64,000 bases of DNA from Portulaca oleracea (taxonomy: Eukaryota > Streptophyta > Magnoliopsida > Caryophyllales > Portulacaceae), in assembly GCA_029582165.1 (NCBI GenBank), contig CM055876.1:29023317-29087316 (forward strand), read 5' to 3'. Below are positions 1 to 11,837 of the stretch, one piece after another. Each line of letters starts with the position of its first letter. Position 1 is the stretch's first letter. Below the pieces are notes generated by a model. That model was not told the DNA's origin, searched no databases, and saw only the letters and a list, made by a program, of their open reading frames with translations. The position numbers and the translations under genes were made by a program.

Positions 1-9
1 TACGGAGTA

Positions 10-291
10 CTCCCTCCTTCCCAAATTAAGTGTCACTTGTGACACAATTTAAAAGACTAAAAAAACTTCATATCTACATTAATTTAGTGCATTGAAAATG
101 TGAAAATGTTGAAAAATTGATGAATAAAAAAGGAAAAATGTGAATAAAAAAGAAAAATGAATGAAAAGATGTAATTAATAAGGTTAATTTGATAAATTAG
201 TAATTAATGTGCTATTGAAAATATAAAGTAACAGATATTATGGGAAAAAAGAAAGTTAACTAAAGTGACAGATAATATGGGAAGGAGGGAG
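10..291. mobile_element. Stowaway-like MITE
   Basis: The left end reads ctccctccttccca and the right end is its inverted complement (gggaaggaggga g). A TA dinucleotide flanks each side (8-9 and 292-293). A CTCCCTCC terminal inverted repeat, a TA target duplication, about 280 bp and an AT-rich non-coding interior define Stowaway MITEs of the Tc1/mariner group. Confidence 0.85.
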
Positions 292-1316
292 TACCATTTA
301 TGTTCCTATTTTACTTTTCCATGTATTAGTAAGGTCGCTGTCACCCAAATTATAAAAAAAAAAGGTGATATTAGTAGGTTACAATTTTATTTTATTTCAC
401 TTTAGTGGAGTATCTTATCAACACTTGAAAGATAAATTATAACGCAATTAATTTAATGGATATAATTATTAATTTGTTGAATTTACTATTTCTATGTTTA
501 GTTGTAGTAGTTGGGATTAGTTTTAAAAAATTACTATCTTGAATATTAATTATTACGTTTGATCCATTTAATTATATATTATTAATATATAGATTAATAA
601 TTTAACTTCAAAGTCATCACAGATTAATTAATGAAAACATGTATAGTAAATTCATTATTTATCATTGTTTTCTTAACTTTTGGTGACGATATATAATTTT
701 TTTGAGAAAGATATAATTTTTTATTAGAGCATGAGCTATGATTGCATTGGTACATTGACTGATTTGTGAGTGATCTTGGGTTGGATAATCAAGTTACAAC
801 TCCTAACTTCCTCATCTCAGGAAGGAAAATCTTGATGGTCTTTTTTTTACTCTAATGAGTAGGAATTGCAATTGACCATATTTACCGATGTTATGTCATG
901 TTCGTTGGAGCATAGTTATTAAAATCTCGGTCCTAATTTACGATCCTACGATTTTATGGTCCAAAATCCTCGGTACGATTCTACTATTTACACATGATCC
1001 ATGATCCTACATGGGCTAATTTTCGATCCTAACTTCCCCATAGTTTCGAGTTAGGATCCCGATTTTAACAACCTTGCTTTGGAGTGGATGTAAGTGGGGT
1101 AAATAGGTAAAGTAAGGTATGTAAATTAAGCTAAGAAATTTAGTAAGATTGTATAAATTAGTAGGGTAAGTAATTATATGTCTCATTAATTTTAAATATA
1201 CAAATTTTAAATAAAGTAATGTGAGTAAGGTAAGTCATGTAAGTCAAATCACTTGTTAAATATATGAATTTTTAATTATATACTTTACTTTCTCTATGAT
1301 TTTTTAAATATATTTA
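292..1316. other. AT-rich intergenic DNA with a foldback at 915-1072
   Basis: I see no gene here. Positions 915-942 (gttattaaaatctcggtcc...) are matched by the inverted complement ending at 1072 (...ggatcccgattttaacaac), forming a roughly 158-bp foldback with repeated 'gatcct' words inside. A related foldback lies at 21547-21676, so this is probably a small MITE family. No target duplication was identified. Confidence 0.45.
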
Positions 1317-1560
1317 CTTTCTCTGTTTCATATTGACAATCGACTTTGGAAATTATGTCGTCAATCGTTTATAATTTTGACAAAAACTTTCTTAATATAT
1401 ATAATGATTTGTTCTATAAAATTACTACAATTAAATTCGTCACGAAAACATTATTATAAAAGTATAACATTACACCTGTTAATAAAATATTATATAAGAA
1501 AATATCAATCAAAAAATTACATTGAAGACTATGACATTTAACTAAATGACAAGTCGGGAG
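1317..1560. mobile_element. Degenerate Stowaway-like MITE
   Basis: It starts ctttctctgtttcatattga and ends ...aaatgacaagtcgggag, with TA on both sides (1315-1316 and 1561-1562). The interior resembles the copy at 13727-13983 (tcgtttataattttgac, cattattataaaagtataa). The termini have drifted from the CTCCCTCCGT consensus. Confidence 0.65.
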
Positions 1561-1599
1561 TATAAAATTTGTGAGTAGTTGATAGTTGGTAATAGTTAA

Positions 1600-2480
1600 T
1601 TAGGTTTTGGTAACTTTGATAATTTTTAGTAAGTTTAGGTAAGTTCAGAGAAAGGAAGCTATATTTTTAGATAAATATTAAATATATGTGAATTATACAT
1701 CAAAAAATAAAAAATTAAGGAAAATATTTTAAAAATCACTATGTTTTCTATTAAAAAAAGAATAAAAAAGGATAAAATGTTGCGAGAAGGTGTGAAGCTA
1801 GAATAATGCAAGATGGTAGCGTTTGGGCTGTTTGAGGGTGTGATAGTGGGGGCGAAGGTGTCGCGCCCATGGTCCAATGGTCGCATGAAAGTGGTTGGTC
1901 GATGGTGGGTGGCACCATTGGTGGTAGTTTTTGGTAGTTCTATTGGTGTTTAGAGTTTACATGTTTAAGGTCTTTGAGCTTTTGCGGCAACGTCAAGGGT
2001 AGAGAATGGATGGAACCGGTCACTTGGTGGTGTGGTCATGGCGGCTAGTCGCGATGACGGCGGGTTCTCGTTGTGTGGTAAATCTAGGAGTTTTGATCTG
2101 TGTCTTGACATGGGGTTGTTTTGGCTGTTTGGCCTTCCACATGCGATGGTGGTGGTGGGGAACAATGTCGTGGTGGTCGACTGGAGGTGGTGGTTGTCGT
2201 GGGGTGGTTGGGCTACGGTGGGTGGGTGAAGGCGGTGGCGGGTCTAACATCGATGGATTCCCCCCCCCCCAAATTTTCCTTTATTTTTTATGGTAAATTT
2301 CTCTAATTTCTAAAATTATTTTGAAATTTTGTAATTATAGTTTTTGAATTTTTTTTTTAGAATTTCAGAAAAAAGTTCACCCTAATATACAAAAATTGTT
2401 ATTTTTGATAAATTTTGATAACATTTGATAACTTTTAATAAATTCTGGTAGATTGAGATAAAAGATTATGCCTCATATTA
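1600..2480. other. G-rich, strand-asymmetric repeat segment
   Basis: Between about 1800 and 2271 the plus strand is strongly enriched in G and T (many ggtggt words) and ends in a C homopolymer (2261-2271). It is flanked by AT-rich repeats of the 'ttttgataa' type (1603-1643 and 2395-2465). Open frames occur on both strands, but their products are low-complexity (Trp/Gly on plus, Pro/His on minus) and match no domain I know. The flanking repeat also occurs around 18480-18600 and 20475-20510, so this is probably the interior of a non-autonomous repeat rather than a gene. Confidence 0.4.
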
Positions 2481-2714
2481 CCCATCAATTTGACATACGG
2501 AACAAATGGAATATGTAAGGTAGTTTGCTAACAAGTAAACAAAGTTAGTAAGTTAGGTTAAATTTAACTGACATACGAAAGTATTAAGGGAGTATTTAAT
2601 TACTTGTACTTTTATTTTTCAATTCAATAAATTCTCTTCATTGCGTGAGAGTTAATGTTGTTTTTTTAATGTGGCCATGGTCCTTTCACCTTTGTGTAAT
2701 TTTTGTTAGATTTA

Positions 2715-4036
2715 GGTCCCGTTCTTTTATGCGGTAACTTACGGTACGTTACGCAACACATCGCACTACTCAATATTCTACCATACTTCACCACGAGGGC
2801 TTGGATAAAATTGTCATTAAACTTTCTGCTTTAATCAAAAATGCCACCGAAGTTTGAAAACTATAAAAAATTGCCATTGTATTTTCCAGTTTAAACAAAA
2901 ATGCCATTGTAACTGGCTACTGTACGTATAATCGATTAAGTGAGTTGAAAATTGTTTGGAAAAAGTTGAAAAAAAAACTAAAGGGAAATTGGCCAACAAG
3001 TACATCATTGGCTTCCCCCTTTCCCTCCATCCTGAATTCCTCCCACACCCTTCATCTTCCTCCTCAGAACTCCTTAGATAACACCCAGAAAAACCTTGCA
3101 AAACCCTAACCTTGAAACATGGAAACGGTGAAGTAGAGAACAACGGAAATAACCGACGGTGCCTAGGTGGTCGGAAGGAGCCGGCATCATCTGTGTAGTG
3201 TTGAAATTTGGTAATTTAACCTTAAATGCTCTGTTTGGTGAAGATTTTTTTTTGGTTAATTTGGTAATTTTGTTGGTTTGGGCGGTGAAGGGGAAGGAGA
3301 AGACATTTTTTTTGTGTTTGTGTGCGTGGTGGAGGCAAAAAATGGAAAGTTAATTGAAGGAGAAATTGTTTAAACTTCATCTCTTGTCAACAGGAAGAAC
3401 TGCTTGTCAAGCAAGGTGTCCTTTTAAACATCCAAAACATGTTGACAAGAGATGAAGATGAAGAAGGGTTGGCTGAGGAGTGCAAGGAAAGTGGGGGCAC
3501 AAAAATGGCTGCGCAGAAGATCTCCAAGAAGAGAGAAAGAAGGGAAAGTTTAGTGGCAAGGTAAAAAAATTTGGGGTTAGGGTAGGAATTTTATAGTTGA
3601 TGAGTATGTTTTGCAAGTAATTTGGGGATTTGGGTGGATTTTGGGGATTTCATATCTAATTAACACCAACCACCCCTTCAACCGGCATTATCAGGTAAAA
3701 TTTTAAGTCAGTGGCATTTATTATCTACATTGGATACTACAATGACATTTTTGACAGCTTTCAAAGTTCAATGACATTTTTAATTAAAATGGAAAGTTAA
3801 GTGACATTTTTATCCAAGCACTCTACTTCACCACAACTTCACCACACTTTACCACAATTATTTAACAAAATATCTTCTTACATTTCTCTCTCCTCATTTT
3901 TCTGTTCTACTTTTTATATTCCCTCTCCTCACCTACCCCACCTACCACAACTCCCACCACCACTCACCACAACCCATCACACTTCACTATACTTTTTCAA
4001 ATTCCACCTCACCGCACCGTATAAAAGAACGGAGCC
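2715..4036. mobile_element. Tourist/PIF-Harbinger-type MITE (host of a nested element)
   Basis: The left end, ggtcccgttcttttatgcgg, pairs with the inverted complement of the right end, accgtataaaagaacggagcc. TTA flanks both sides (2712-2714 and 4037-4039), as expected for PIF/Harbinger elements. Removing the nested 1,029-bp insertion and one target copy leaves roughly 280 bp, a normal MITE size. It encodes no transposase. Confidence 0.75.
2795..3823. mobile_element. MULE-like element nested in the Tourist MITE
   Basis: Both ends carry long imperfect inverted repeats of more than 90 bp. They start gagggcttggataaaat at 2795 and, on the other strand, gagtgcttggataaaaat from 3823. The direct repeat tacttcaccac lies immediately outside each end (2784-2794 and 3824-3834); an 8-11 bp duplication with long terminal repeats is typical of Mutator-like elements. 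The interior (about 2940-3690) has no transposase frame. It contains a short open frame and an inverted repeat around 3378-3450, and could be captured host sequence. Confidence 0.75.
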
Positions 4037-4039
4037 TTA

Positions 4040-5021
4040 TAGAACTCAAAATTATGGAAGTTAATTATTATTATTAGGTTGATGCTCATTTTAAAAGGGG
4101 AACGATTCAACAAGTATTAACACAAATTCACATAGTTCTATCATGAGCATATTTCTTTCAAGCATAATATGTTGTATCAAGTAATATGTACTCGATCTAT
4201 GAGTAAACTATAATTCGTCACAATTCAAGAAAAGACATAATAAAGTCAAAGAATGTGGTTAGTGGCAGGAAAAATGCTTCAAATTTTTATAATCGATCGA
4301 CAATACATTCAATATTAACTTTTTGAAGAAAATAATTTGTAAAACATAATTTGGCTTGATGTTTTAGATTGCTTCAACTTGCTGAATGACTTTTATTGTA
4401 GAGGCCATATAAAGTTAATGAAATTCTTTTGTTATATATAAAAATAAAAAATAATTAGATTTAAAACATTGTCTAGCTATTAGGAATAATTGAAATTTTA
4501 TACTTTCCTGTACCGACCGAAATTTGTTTGAAATCAACCAAATTATAAATCACACCCAATTTCATCTCAAATGTACAACTATCAACTAGGTTTAATTATA
4601 TCCATGTGTTGCACGAATGTTGTACACTTATAAATTGTACCTGACTTGATAAACTAATGACAAGTATACAATATGAGATTGCATTGATGAAAGTTACGTT
4701 GAGTGTAAATATAAAATAGGTTGAATATTTAGAGTTGTTTTGAACATTATATGACATTCAATCTGAGCAATATATTAGGTTAGGTCTCATGTGAAATAAT
4801 TAAGAAAAAGAAAAGTATAATTTCCATAGATGAGAAAAGTACATGTATTATTTAAGAACATCTATGTCAAATAGTTAGATAATATGACAGCAGTAATGGG
4901 TCAACAAACTTCTATAATTGTAAAATACGGAATCAATTTGCATTTCATTTGTCAAATATTGTTTATTGGCATTAAAAACCATCATTCAATTAACCTCGAT
5001 ATAACGTGTTGTATAAAATAT
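4040..5021. other. AT-rich intergenic DNA
   Basis: I see no gene, RNA or well-defined repeat in this stretch. It separates the Tourist element from the hAT transposon. Confidence 0.5.
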
Positions 5022-5029
5022 ACCAAAAT

Positions 5030-8000
5030 TAGGGGTAGCAAAAAATCGGGTTCGGGTCTTATCGGGTTCGGCCAATTCGGTATTCGGTCAAAAATCTCAA
5101 ACCCTAACCCTGTTCAAATTTTAATTCGGACACATTTGCCAAACCCGAACCCGAACCCGGTTGACCGATTTTGTCCGATTGACCGAATTTTATAATTGAT
5201 CTTTTTATTCTTTTTAGTAATATATCTTGTGATTCTTGCCGAAAATAAGTAAATAATTCATTTTCCAATGGCAATGCAAAAGCAACATTAACTCTAATTC
5301 CAAATATCTATCAGACTATCACATCCTGTCCATAATTCATGCTGGCACTAGCAATATAGCATCCCTTGCTGCTTGTGTAACTTGTGTTGGTCACCTGGGT
5401 AAGCAAGCAAGCAACTGAACTACTGAAACAAGTCTATAAGCTTACCATACAAAACACCACATGATTGATGTCTCTAATGTGGTAGTAACATAAAACATAA
5501 CAATTTATAAACCCCCCAAAGTTTATCAAAAGACAATCCAAAATATACACATCCATTTCAAAAGATTCACTCCACACTTGAACACTTCGAACCAATAAAA
5601 GTGAACTGCCTTTTGCCCTTGTAAAGTTGGCAGTTGCATACCTAAATAAGAAACACAACACAATTAGACAAGATAAGAATGAAAATTGACATACATAACA
5701 AAGGACCATTAAAGAGGAATTGATACCATCATTCATCCAAGTCATTGGAAGACCCATGAGAAGTTGAGTCATTAAGATCCACGCTCATCAATTCATTGGC
5801 CAAATCATCAACATGTTCTCTATCCTCCTCTGTTTAAAAAGAAAAAAGAAAGAAAAAATTTCCATTATGCATCATTTTGAACAGAAATACAAATAGTTGT
5901 AAATTTTTAGGTCAAGAAAATAATTAACATTAATACCTTTAATGCCATAAAGCCAATTTCGGGTGCAAACCAAAGCCTCTACCGCTTCGGGAGATAAGGA
6001 TGCTCTACTTGGTTTCAATATTCTACCACCAACACTAAAAGCTGCTTCCGAAGAGACTGAAGTAATAGGGATAGCCAATACATCCCGTGCAAGCTTTGAG
6101 AGAACCGGCCATCATTGTTGAGACGACTTCCACCAATTTAGAACATCCAACTCTTTTGTCCTATCTTCGAGTTTTTCTTGCAAGTAATAATCCAACTCTG
6201 TCTTGGCTTCAATGAATGTAGCATTTCGGACATAATTATCAAAGTCATCCTTCCAAATTTCAAAGCAAATAAGAAAAGAAATGCATGAGAGATTGAGAGG
6301 TAGTAGTTATAAACAGAAAACAAGTTGTGCTGTATTAGAATGAAATTAAATATAAAAAGCTTACATTCGGATAAAATGAAGGAGTGCTCCCAGAGACAAT
6401 TGCTTCTTGTTGCCTTGATGTGGGTTGAGGCATTTGATTCGTAGTGAACTTAGCCTTGTACTCATCAAAGAGAGCAAGTAAAGCATCACGGACCATCTTA
6501 GTCTTTCTAGAACCTTCAACTTGCCCATAAATTTTGGTATAGGCATAATCAACAATCATCATCTTGTAGCGAGGGTCTAAAACAACCGCAACTCCCAATA
6601 TCAAGTTACATTCTTGCCAATAGCTATCAAACTTTGATTGCATTCTCTTGACCATTCCGCTTATGAATGGGTCACGATTCACAACCCTCCCCGCAAGTTA
6701 TGTTGTATAGCCCAAACTCCATGGAAGAACAAACAAGAAGTCGGATATTTGCTTCCCGAAAAGATATTGATCAGCTCATAATAAAGCTTAAAAAACTCAC
6801 AAAACACCTCAACTTGACACCATTCTTCACTTGATGGACAATATGTATAATGCTTGTCAATTATGGCCAAATGAGACAAGACATCTTTATAAAATAAAGC
6901 ACTTTCAAGCATGAGATATGTAGAGTTCCATCTAGTCACAATGTCTTGTTGCAATTTCCTCACACAAGTGACATTCTTATCCTTAGCGCTCAAGAAACTT
7001 GACACGCCTAGAAGGTGAACCTTTAACATACTTCACACTTTCCTAACCTTATGTATCACTTCATGAAGCTCCTCTAAACCCGCTTTCACAAATTAATCAC
7101 ATGCGGTAGCGCCTCAATCTAAAAATCGAACCCTCAAAACTAATGCACCTTTAGATGACAATTTAGACATATAAGACTCAACAAAGGTGTCATTGTTTGA
7201 TGCATTATCAAGAGTTATAGCCATCAAATTTAGCTCGATGTTCCAACCCTTCTCCCAACAAATTTGCGAACTTATCGGTGATCGTGCACCATTATGTGGA
7301 GGAGGGAAGCAAGTAAAGCTCGATAAAATTTTGAAGATTCCAATCGTTGTCAATGAAATGAGCGATTATACACATGTAAGAATCGATGACATAGATGTCC
7401 AAAATCGTAAGGGAAATCCTACTTTCACAACTACTCAACAAGTCCATCACCATACTTTTCCCTTTTGATAAAGCTTAAACATATCACCTTACATGTGTTC
7501 CTAGTAATATGCTTCACATCCGGTTTAAATATGTAGAGTAATCTCTAAGCACATCATACTCAACCACATTAAAAGGAAATTCATGCATAATAACCAACTT
7601 TGCCAAGTATTCGACACCGCAGATTGATCAATCTTTGCAGTTCTTAATGAGCCACTCTTATCCATAAGCATTTGTTTGAGATCATTTTGACCATGCAATT
7701 TCAAACAACCAGCTATATGTCGACTTAAGTTTGTTGTACCATACCTCCCATCACATATCATAATGGTTTTACAACCCTTGCACATACCCCTTTTGTAGTC
7801 ATCATCTTCAGGAAACGTGTAATCCCCTAACTCGTCCTCTTCCAAGTCTTCCAATAGCACAAAATGGTCCCAAACTTTCGATCGATTTTTCCTCTTCTTT
7901 GGTAAGGATGTACCTTCAGATTTGATTGTATAAGAGTTTGACTTAGCATTATTCCGTTTAGGCTTAACTTTTACCTTGCTCCTCTGTGATGGCAAGCTAT

Positions 8001-9064
8001 TATTTACTTCCTACAAAAGATTGCATACTAATAGTTAGCAATAATAGCAAATAAATGTAACAACCTAAGTATATATAGCTAAAGCAAAAGAAACACAAGG
8101 ATGGATAAAGGATAGAGGCACTAACCATAACTTCAGATTCAGAAATCGAGTCAAGATCGATTGAGGCCATGAATCTGAATTTCAATAATTAAATATGAAA
8201 AGTGAAAGTCAAAAATCAGTAAAATCAAAAAGAGTAATTTCAAGATGACAAGATTGATTGAGGCCGCGAAAATGGAAGATTGTGCAAAGAATCTGAGACA
8301 TAATCAAAGAAGTTGATATTGAAGTACATATACAGGTTTCAAATATCCAGAAAGACGAGTTAGAGTCAGAACAAACCTCTGATTTTAAGTCTGACGAAAC
8401 ATCAGGAATCTGTGGAGTAGACAAAACCAGTGCAGGACCTTCCAAACCTGAAGAACATCGAGTAGTTCAGAGTTATCCCTCATAGAATCGCTAGTATAAT
8501 AAACTTCAAGTTAAATACAAGTTTTTATTATACTTACTGATTTAATTATCAGAAGAGGAAGAAGAGAAGAAGGTGAGGCCGTCAATGCGCGCCATCGCCG
8601 CAGCGTGGTCGAGACAAGGACGGCCGGACAAGGGTGAAAACTGAAACTGAAAAGTGAAGATGGAGGGCTGAAGACTGGAAGAGTCGAAGAGAATGAGAAT
8701 CAGAGAGATAAAGAAGAAAGATGGAGCCTGGAGGAGAGACACTGAGACAGGGAGGGGCGGACGACTAGGGTTTTAGGATTTTATAGTTGAGAATTTTAGG
8801 TTATTTTCAATTAGCGGGCTGGGCCTTGTAAAAATGACTGTTAAATAGACTGTAAAAGTTAGGTTGTTAGGGTTTCCCCATTTTCTTCAGAAAATTCGGT
8901 CAACCCAAACCCGTTTTTCTAAACCCGAACCCGACCCGGTTTTATTCGGTCAATTACCGAATGACCGAATTTTCAAATTCGGTCAAATAGCCATGTCCAA
9001 TACCCGATTTTTTCGGGTCGGTAAAATTCGGACTATCGGGTCGGTCAGATTTTTGCCGGCCCTA
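5030..9064 (-). mobile_element. hAT transposon with 8-bp target-site duplication
   Basis: The element is 4,035 bp. The left end reads taggggtagcaaaaaatcgg; the right end, on the opposite strand, reads tagggccggcaaaaatctga. The 8-bp direct repeat accaaaat flanks it exactly (5022-5029 and 9065-9072), as hAT transposases produce. About 180 bp inside each end lie dense runs of gggttcggg, attcggtc and gaccgaat words in both orientations. These resemble the subterminal transposase-binding repeats of hAT elements. The interior holds a minus-strand transposase gene (separate entry). A Stowaway MITE begins only 31 bp beyond the right target copy. Confidence 0.92.
5729..8170 (-). pseudogene. hAT transposase pseudogene (RICESLEEPER/DAYSLEEPER-like)
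   Basis: This is a minus-strand transposase of the BED zinc-finger hAT family found in plant RICESLEEPER-type proteins. The likely start is the ATG at 8170-8168. A first exon of 15 codons ends at a donor (8125), and a 115-bp intron runs to 8011. The BED-type finger follows (about 7700-7860, with CKGC and a downstream H-x4-C). Further segments show ITLDNAS (about 7200), RWNSTYLMLES (about 6920), VVLDPRYKM (about 6570) and the C-terminal dimerisation block AIPITSVSSEAAFSVGGR (about 6070-6020). A short acidic C-terminus, probably on a separate exon, ends at the stop at 5731-5729. The frame is broken by a 1-bp shift near 7613, further frameshifts around 7500-7030, and an in-frame TGA near 6117. 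Introns near 6360-6250 and 5940-5830 are probable. The element is therefore not autonomous now. Confidence 0.88.
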
Positions 9065-9103
9065 ACCAAAATGAACAATTTATTTTATTTTTACAAGATA
9101 ATA

Positions 9104-9369
9104 CTCCCTCCGTCTCTTAATGAGTGTCAATTTTTTTAACTATCTTGTCCCTTTTCATTTGTCAATTTTACATTTCCAATAATTAAAATACCTATATTAC
9201 TCTCAATTAATGAATCAAATTTTTATTTTACCATTTAAAATTTTCCTTTATTCCTCTTTTATTTTAATGAGGGGTACACTTGTCCATATATAATTTTTTC
9301 ACTCTATTTCCAAAACGCATTGATTTTGTAGAGTTAGTTTATTTGACACTTAAAAAGGGACGGAGGGAG
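9104..9369. mobile_element. Stowaway-like MITE
   Basis: It begins ctccctccgtctcttaatga and ends ...aaaaagggacggagggag, with TA at 9102-9103 and 9370-9371. The termini are close to consensus and the 266-bp interior is non-coding. Confidence 0.88.
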
Positions 9370-9599
9370 TAGTATTTAAAAATTCAATTATTAATAATTT
9401 AATATTGTCATATCATAATAACAACTAATTAAGATGGTGATATAGAGATTGCACATCTAAATAATTTTATAAATAAATAAATAAGATGAATGGTGAATTC
9501 ATCCCTAAGGAGTACCGGGTTAATAATATGATGATAACAACTTATAATTATGGTTTCAAAAAAAAATACTTATAATTATATTCTGATCTTGAGGATTGA

Positions 9600-11837
9600 A
9601 AATAAGATGTCTGCTTCTTAGGCACACCAAACTTGACAGAAAACTTAACAATTTCTGGTTTTCTCACCTTAGCTCCCACTAACTACTTGTCCCATAAGTC
9701 ACTTGATGTCTGCCAGTCTTTATACAACACATTCTTATTAAAGACTACATCACAGTGTCTCAACATCTTTTTACCATCCCACAACCTGTATCCTAAAGCG
9801 TCAGTCTCATAGCCAACCAAATAACACTTTTCGGACATTAGATCCAACTTATCACGTTTGTCAGATTCAATCATCGCATAAGCAGTACAACCAAATATAT
9901 GAATAAAGGAATAATCAACTTTCTTACCACTCCATACCTCCTCAGGTCAGGTACCTTCATATCTAATGGAACTTATGGACTCCTATTGATTAGATATGCT
10001 GTTGTGTTCACTGCTTCTGCCAACAAATACTTAGGCAACCCAGAATGAATCCTCATGCTCTTGGCTCACTCTTTCAGAGTCCTGTTCATTCTTTTTGCAA
10101 TCTCATTCTGCCTTGGTGTCTTGGGAACAGTTCTCAATAATCTAATGCCATTTTGATCATAGTAATTCATGAACTCCTTCTTTTCATATTCTACTCCATT
10201 GTTCGTCCTCAAACATTTCACCTTTAACCCAGTTTGTGTCTCAACCGGTGTTTTCCACTTCAAGAACACATCAAACACATCGATTTAATTTTCAGAAAAT
10301 AAACCCATACCTTCCGACTTTGATCATCAATAAAGGTGACATAATATTGAGCACCACTCATGGAGTTGGCTGGCGCAGGCCCCCACACATCTGAACGCAC
10401 CAACTCCAACATCTCCGATTTTAGTTCCCTGCCAGTTTTAGAGAAACTGACCCTCTTCTGCTTATCGAGGACACAACTCTCGCAGAGTTCTATGTCTACA
10501 GTTTTCAGATCCTTTAAACGCCCTTTGAAGCTAGAATCTTCATGCCCTTCTCCCTCATATGACCAAGCCTGCAATGCCATAAACTAGAAAAAGAAGCATC
10601 ATTGGCATTAGAAATAAGATTAGTGCTATCCCTGGTGGAGTACAAAGTACCAAACCTTTCCTTTGTCACTACCATAACACCCTTCACAATCTTCCATTTA
10701 CCATTCCCGAACCCTGCAGTGTAGCCCATCTCATCAAGTTGATTCACATAGATTAAATTTCTCTTAATTCCAGGAATATATCTCACATCCTCCAACTTCC
10801 AAAGACAACCATTAGCAGTCTTAATTGTTACATCTCGTCTACATTTTATCTCATAATATTTGTCATCAGCAAGGTAAACCTTGCCGAAACTCTCACTTCT
10901 GAAATTACGAAATAACTCCTTATTTGAGGAAACATGAAAGGATGCACCAGTATTAACTATCCATGACTCTTCAGGACTAGACACACTCAAAATTAGGGCT
11001 TCACAAAGGTTTTTAGAAGAGTTGATAGAGTCACAATCATCATTGTTACCCTTTCCCTTCCTAGGCTTAGGGCAATCTCCCTTATAATGACTCTTTTCAC
11101 CACAATCATAACACACAAAATAGTTCATGTTCCTAGATTTCGTCCGTCCCCTGGAATTGTTTGAATTCCTATTGTTCTTCCTACCCTTGACACTTAAGGC
11201 ACTTCCTCGAAGATCCACCACTAGAATTCTCTCTACGAAAGCCTTCATTGAGCAACACAGATTTGGCCTCATCAAATTTCATCTCATCGCTACTCTTAGC
11301 ACTACTTACGACAGTTACAACTGTACCCCAAGAATCAGACATAGAAGACAGCAATATGCAGGCTTTAACATTGTCACCAAAAGTCATCTTAATAGAAGCA
11401 AGTTGTGATAAAATCTTTGTAACCTCATTTATATGATCAACCACATCACCATCTTCAAACATCTTACAACTGGTTAATTTGCGGAACAAATATACCTGAT
11501 TTGTTGCGCTTGGCTTCTCATACATCTCTTCCAGTGACTTCAGCAATTCCTTCGTTGTCCTTTTTCTCCATAACGTTAAACCTGGCGTTCCGAGCCAATG
11601 ACATTCTCATCAGGGACACCGTCTGTCGATCGAGCAAATCGTACTTGGCTGCTCCACAGCATCTGGCTTCTTCTCTAGTAGCAGAACATGCAACGACTTT
11701 GAATATTCAGATCCTCAATCTGCAACATCTAGTAGGTGAAGTCAGACCCATCAAACTTCTCAATTTCATACTTATCTGTCGACATTGTTTGAATGTGAGT
11801 TCTCTTTTAGTAACCTGCAGGCTCTGATACCAGTTGA
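9600..11837 (-). pseudogene. Truncated Ty1/copia gag-pol (gag to integrase)
   Basis: Read on the minus strand, the order is PBS, gag, zinc knuckle, protease, integrase; reverse transcriptase and RNase H are missing. The PBS is the complement of gctctgatacca around 11818-11831 (tggtatcagagc, initiator Met-tRNA type). Gag of the UBN2 type spans roughly 11780-11180, and a CCHC knuckle CYDCGEKSHYKGDC lies near 11110. The protease active-site region reads WIVNTGASFH, with Asn in place of the catalytic Asp. The integrase zinc region has LWHCRLGHM. The catalytic core keeps YYVTFIDDQSR but reads RTNNG where RTDNG is usual. Frameshifts interrupt it near 11180, 10540, 10270 and 10060. Pol similarity fades near 9600, before reverse transcriptase, and no 3' LTR was found. 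This is a dead 5' fragment. Confidence 0.85.

Noticed and set aside
2006..2306. Overlapping open frames on both strands in the G-rich block
   Set aside because: Skewed base composition removes stop codons on both strands. The products are repetitive (Trp/Gly or Pro/His) with no recognisable motif or splice support.
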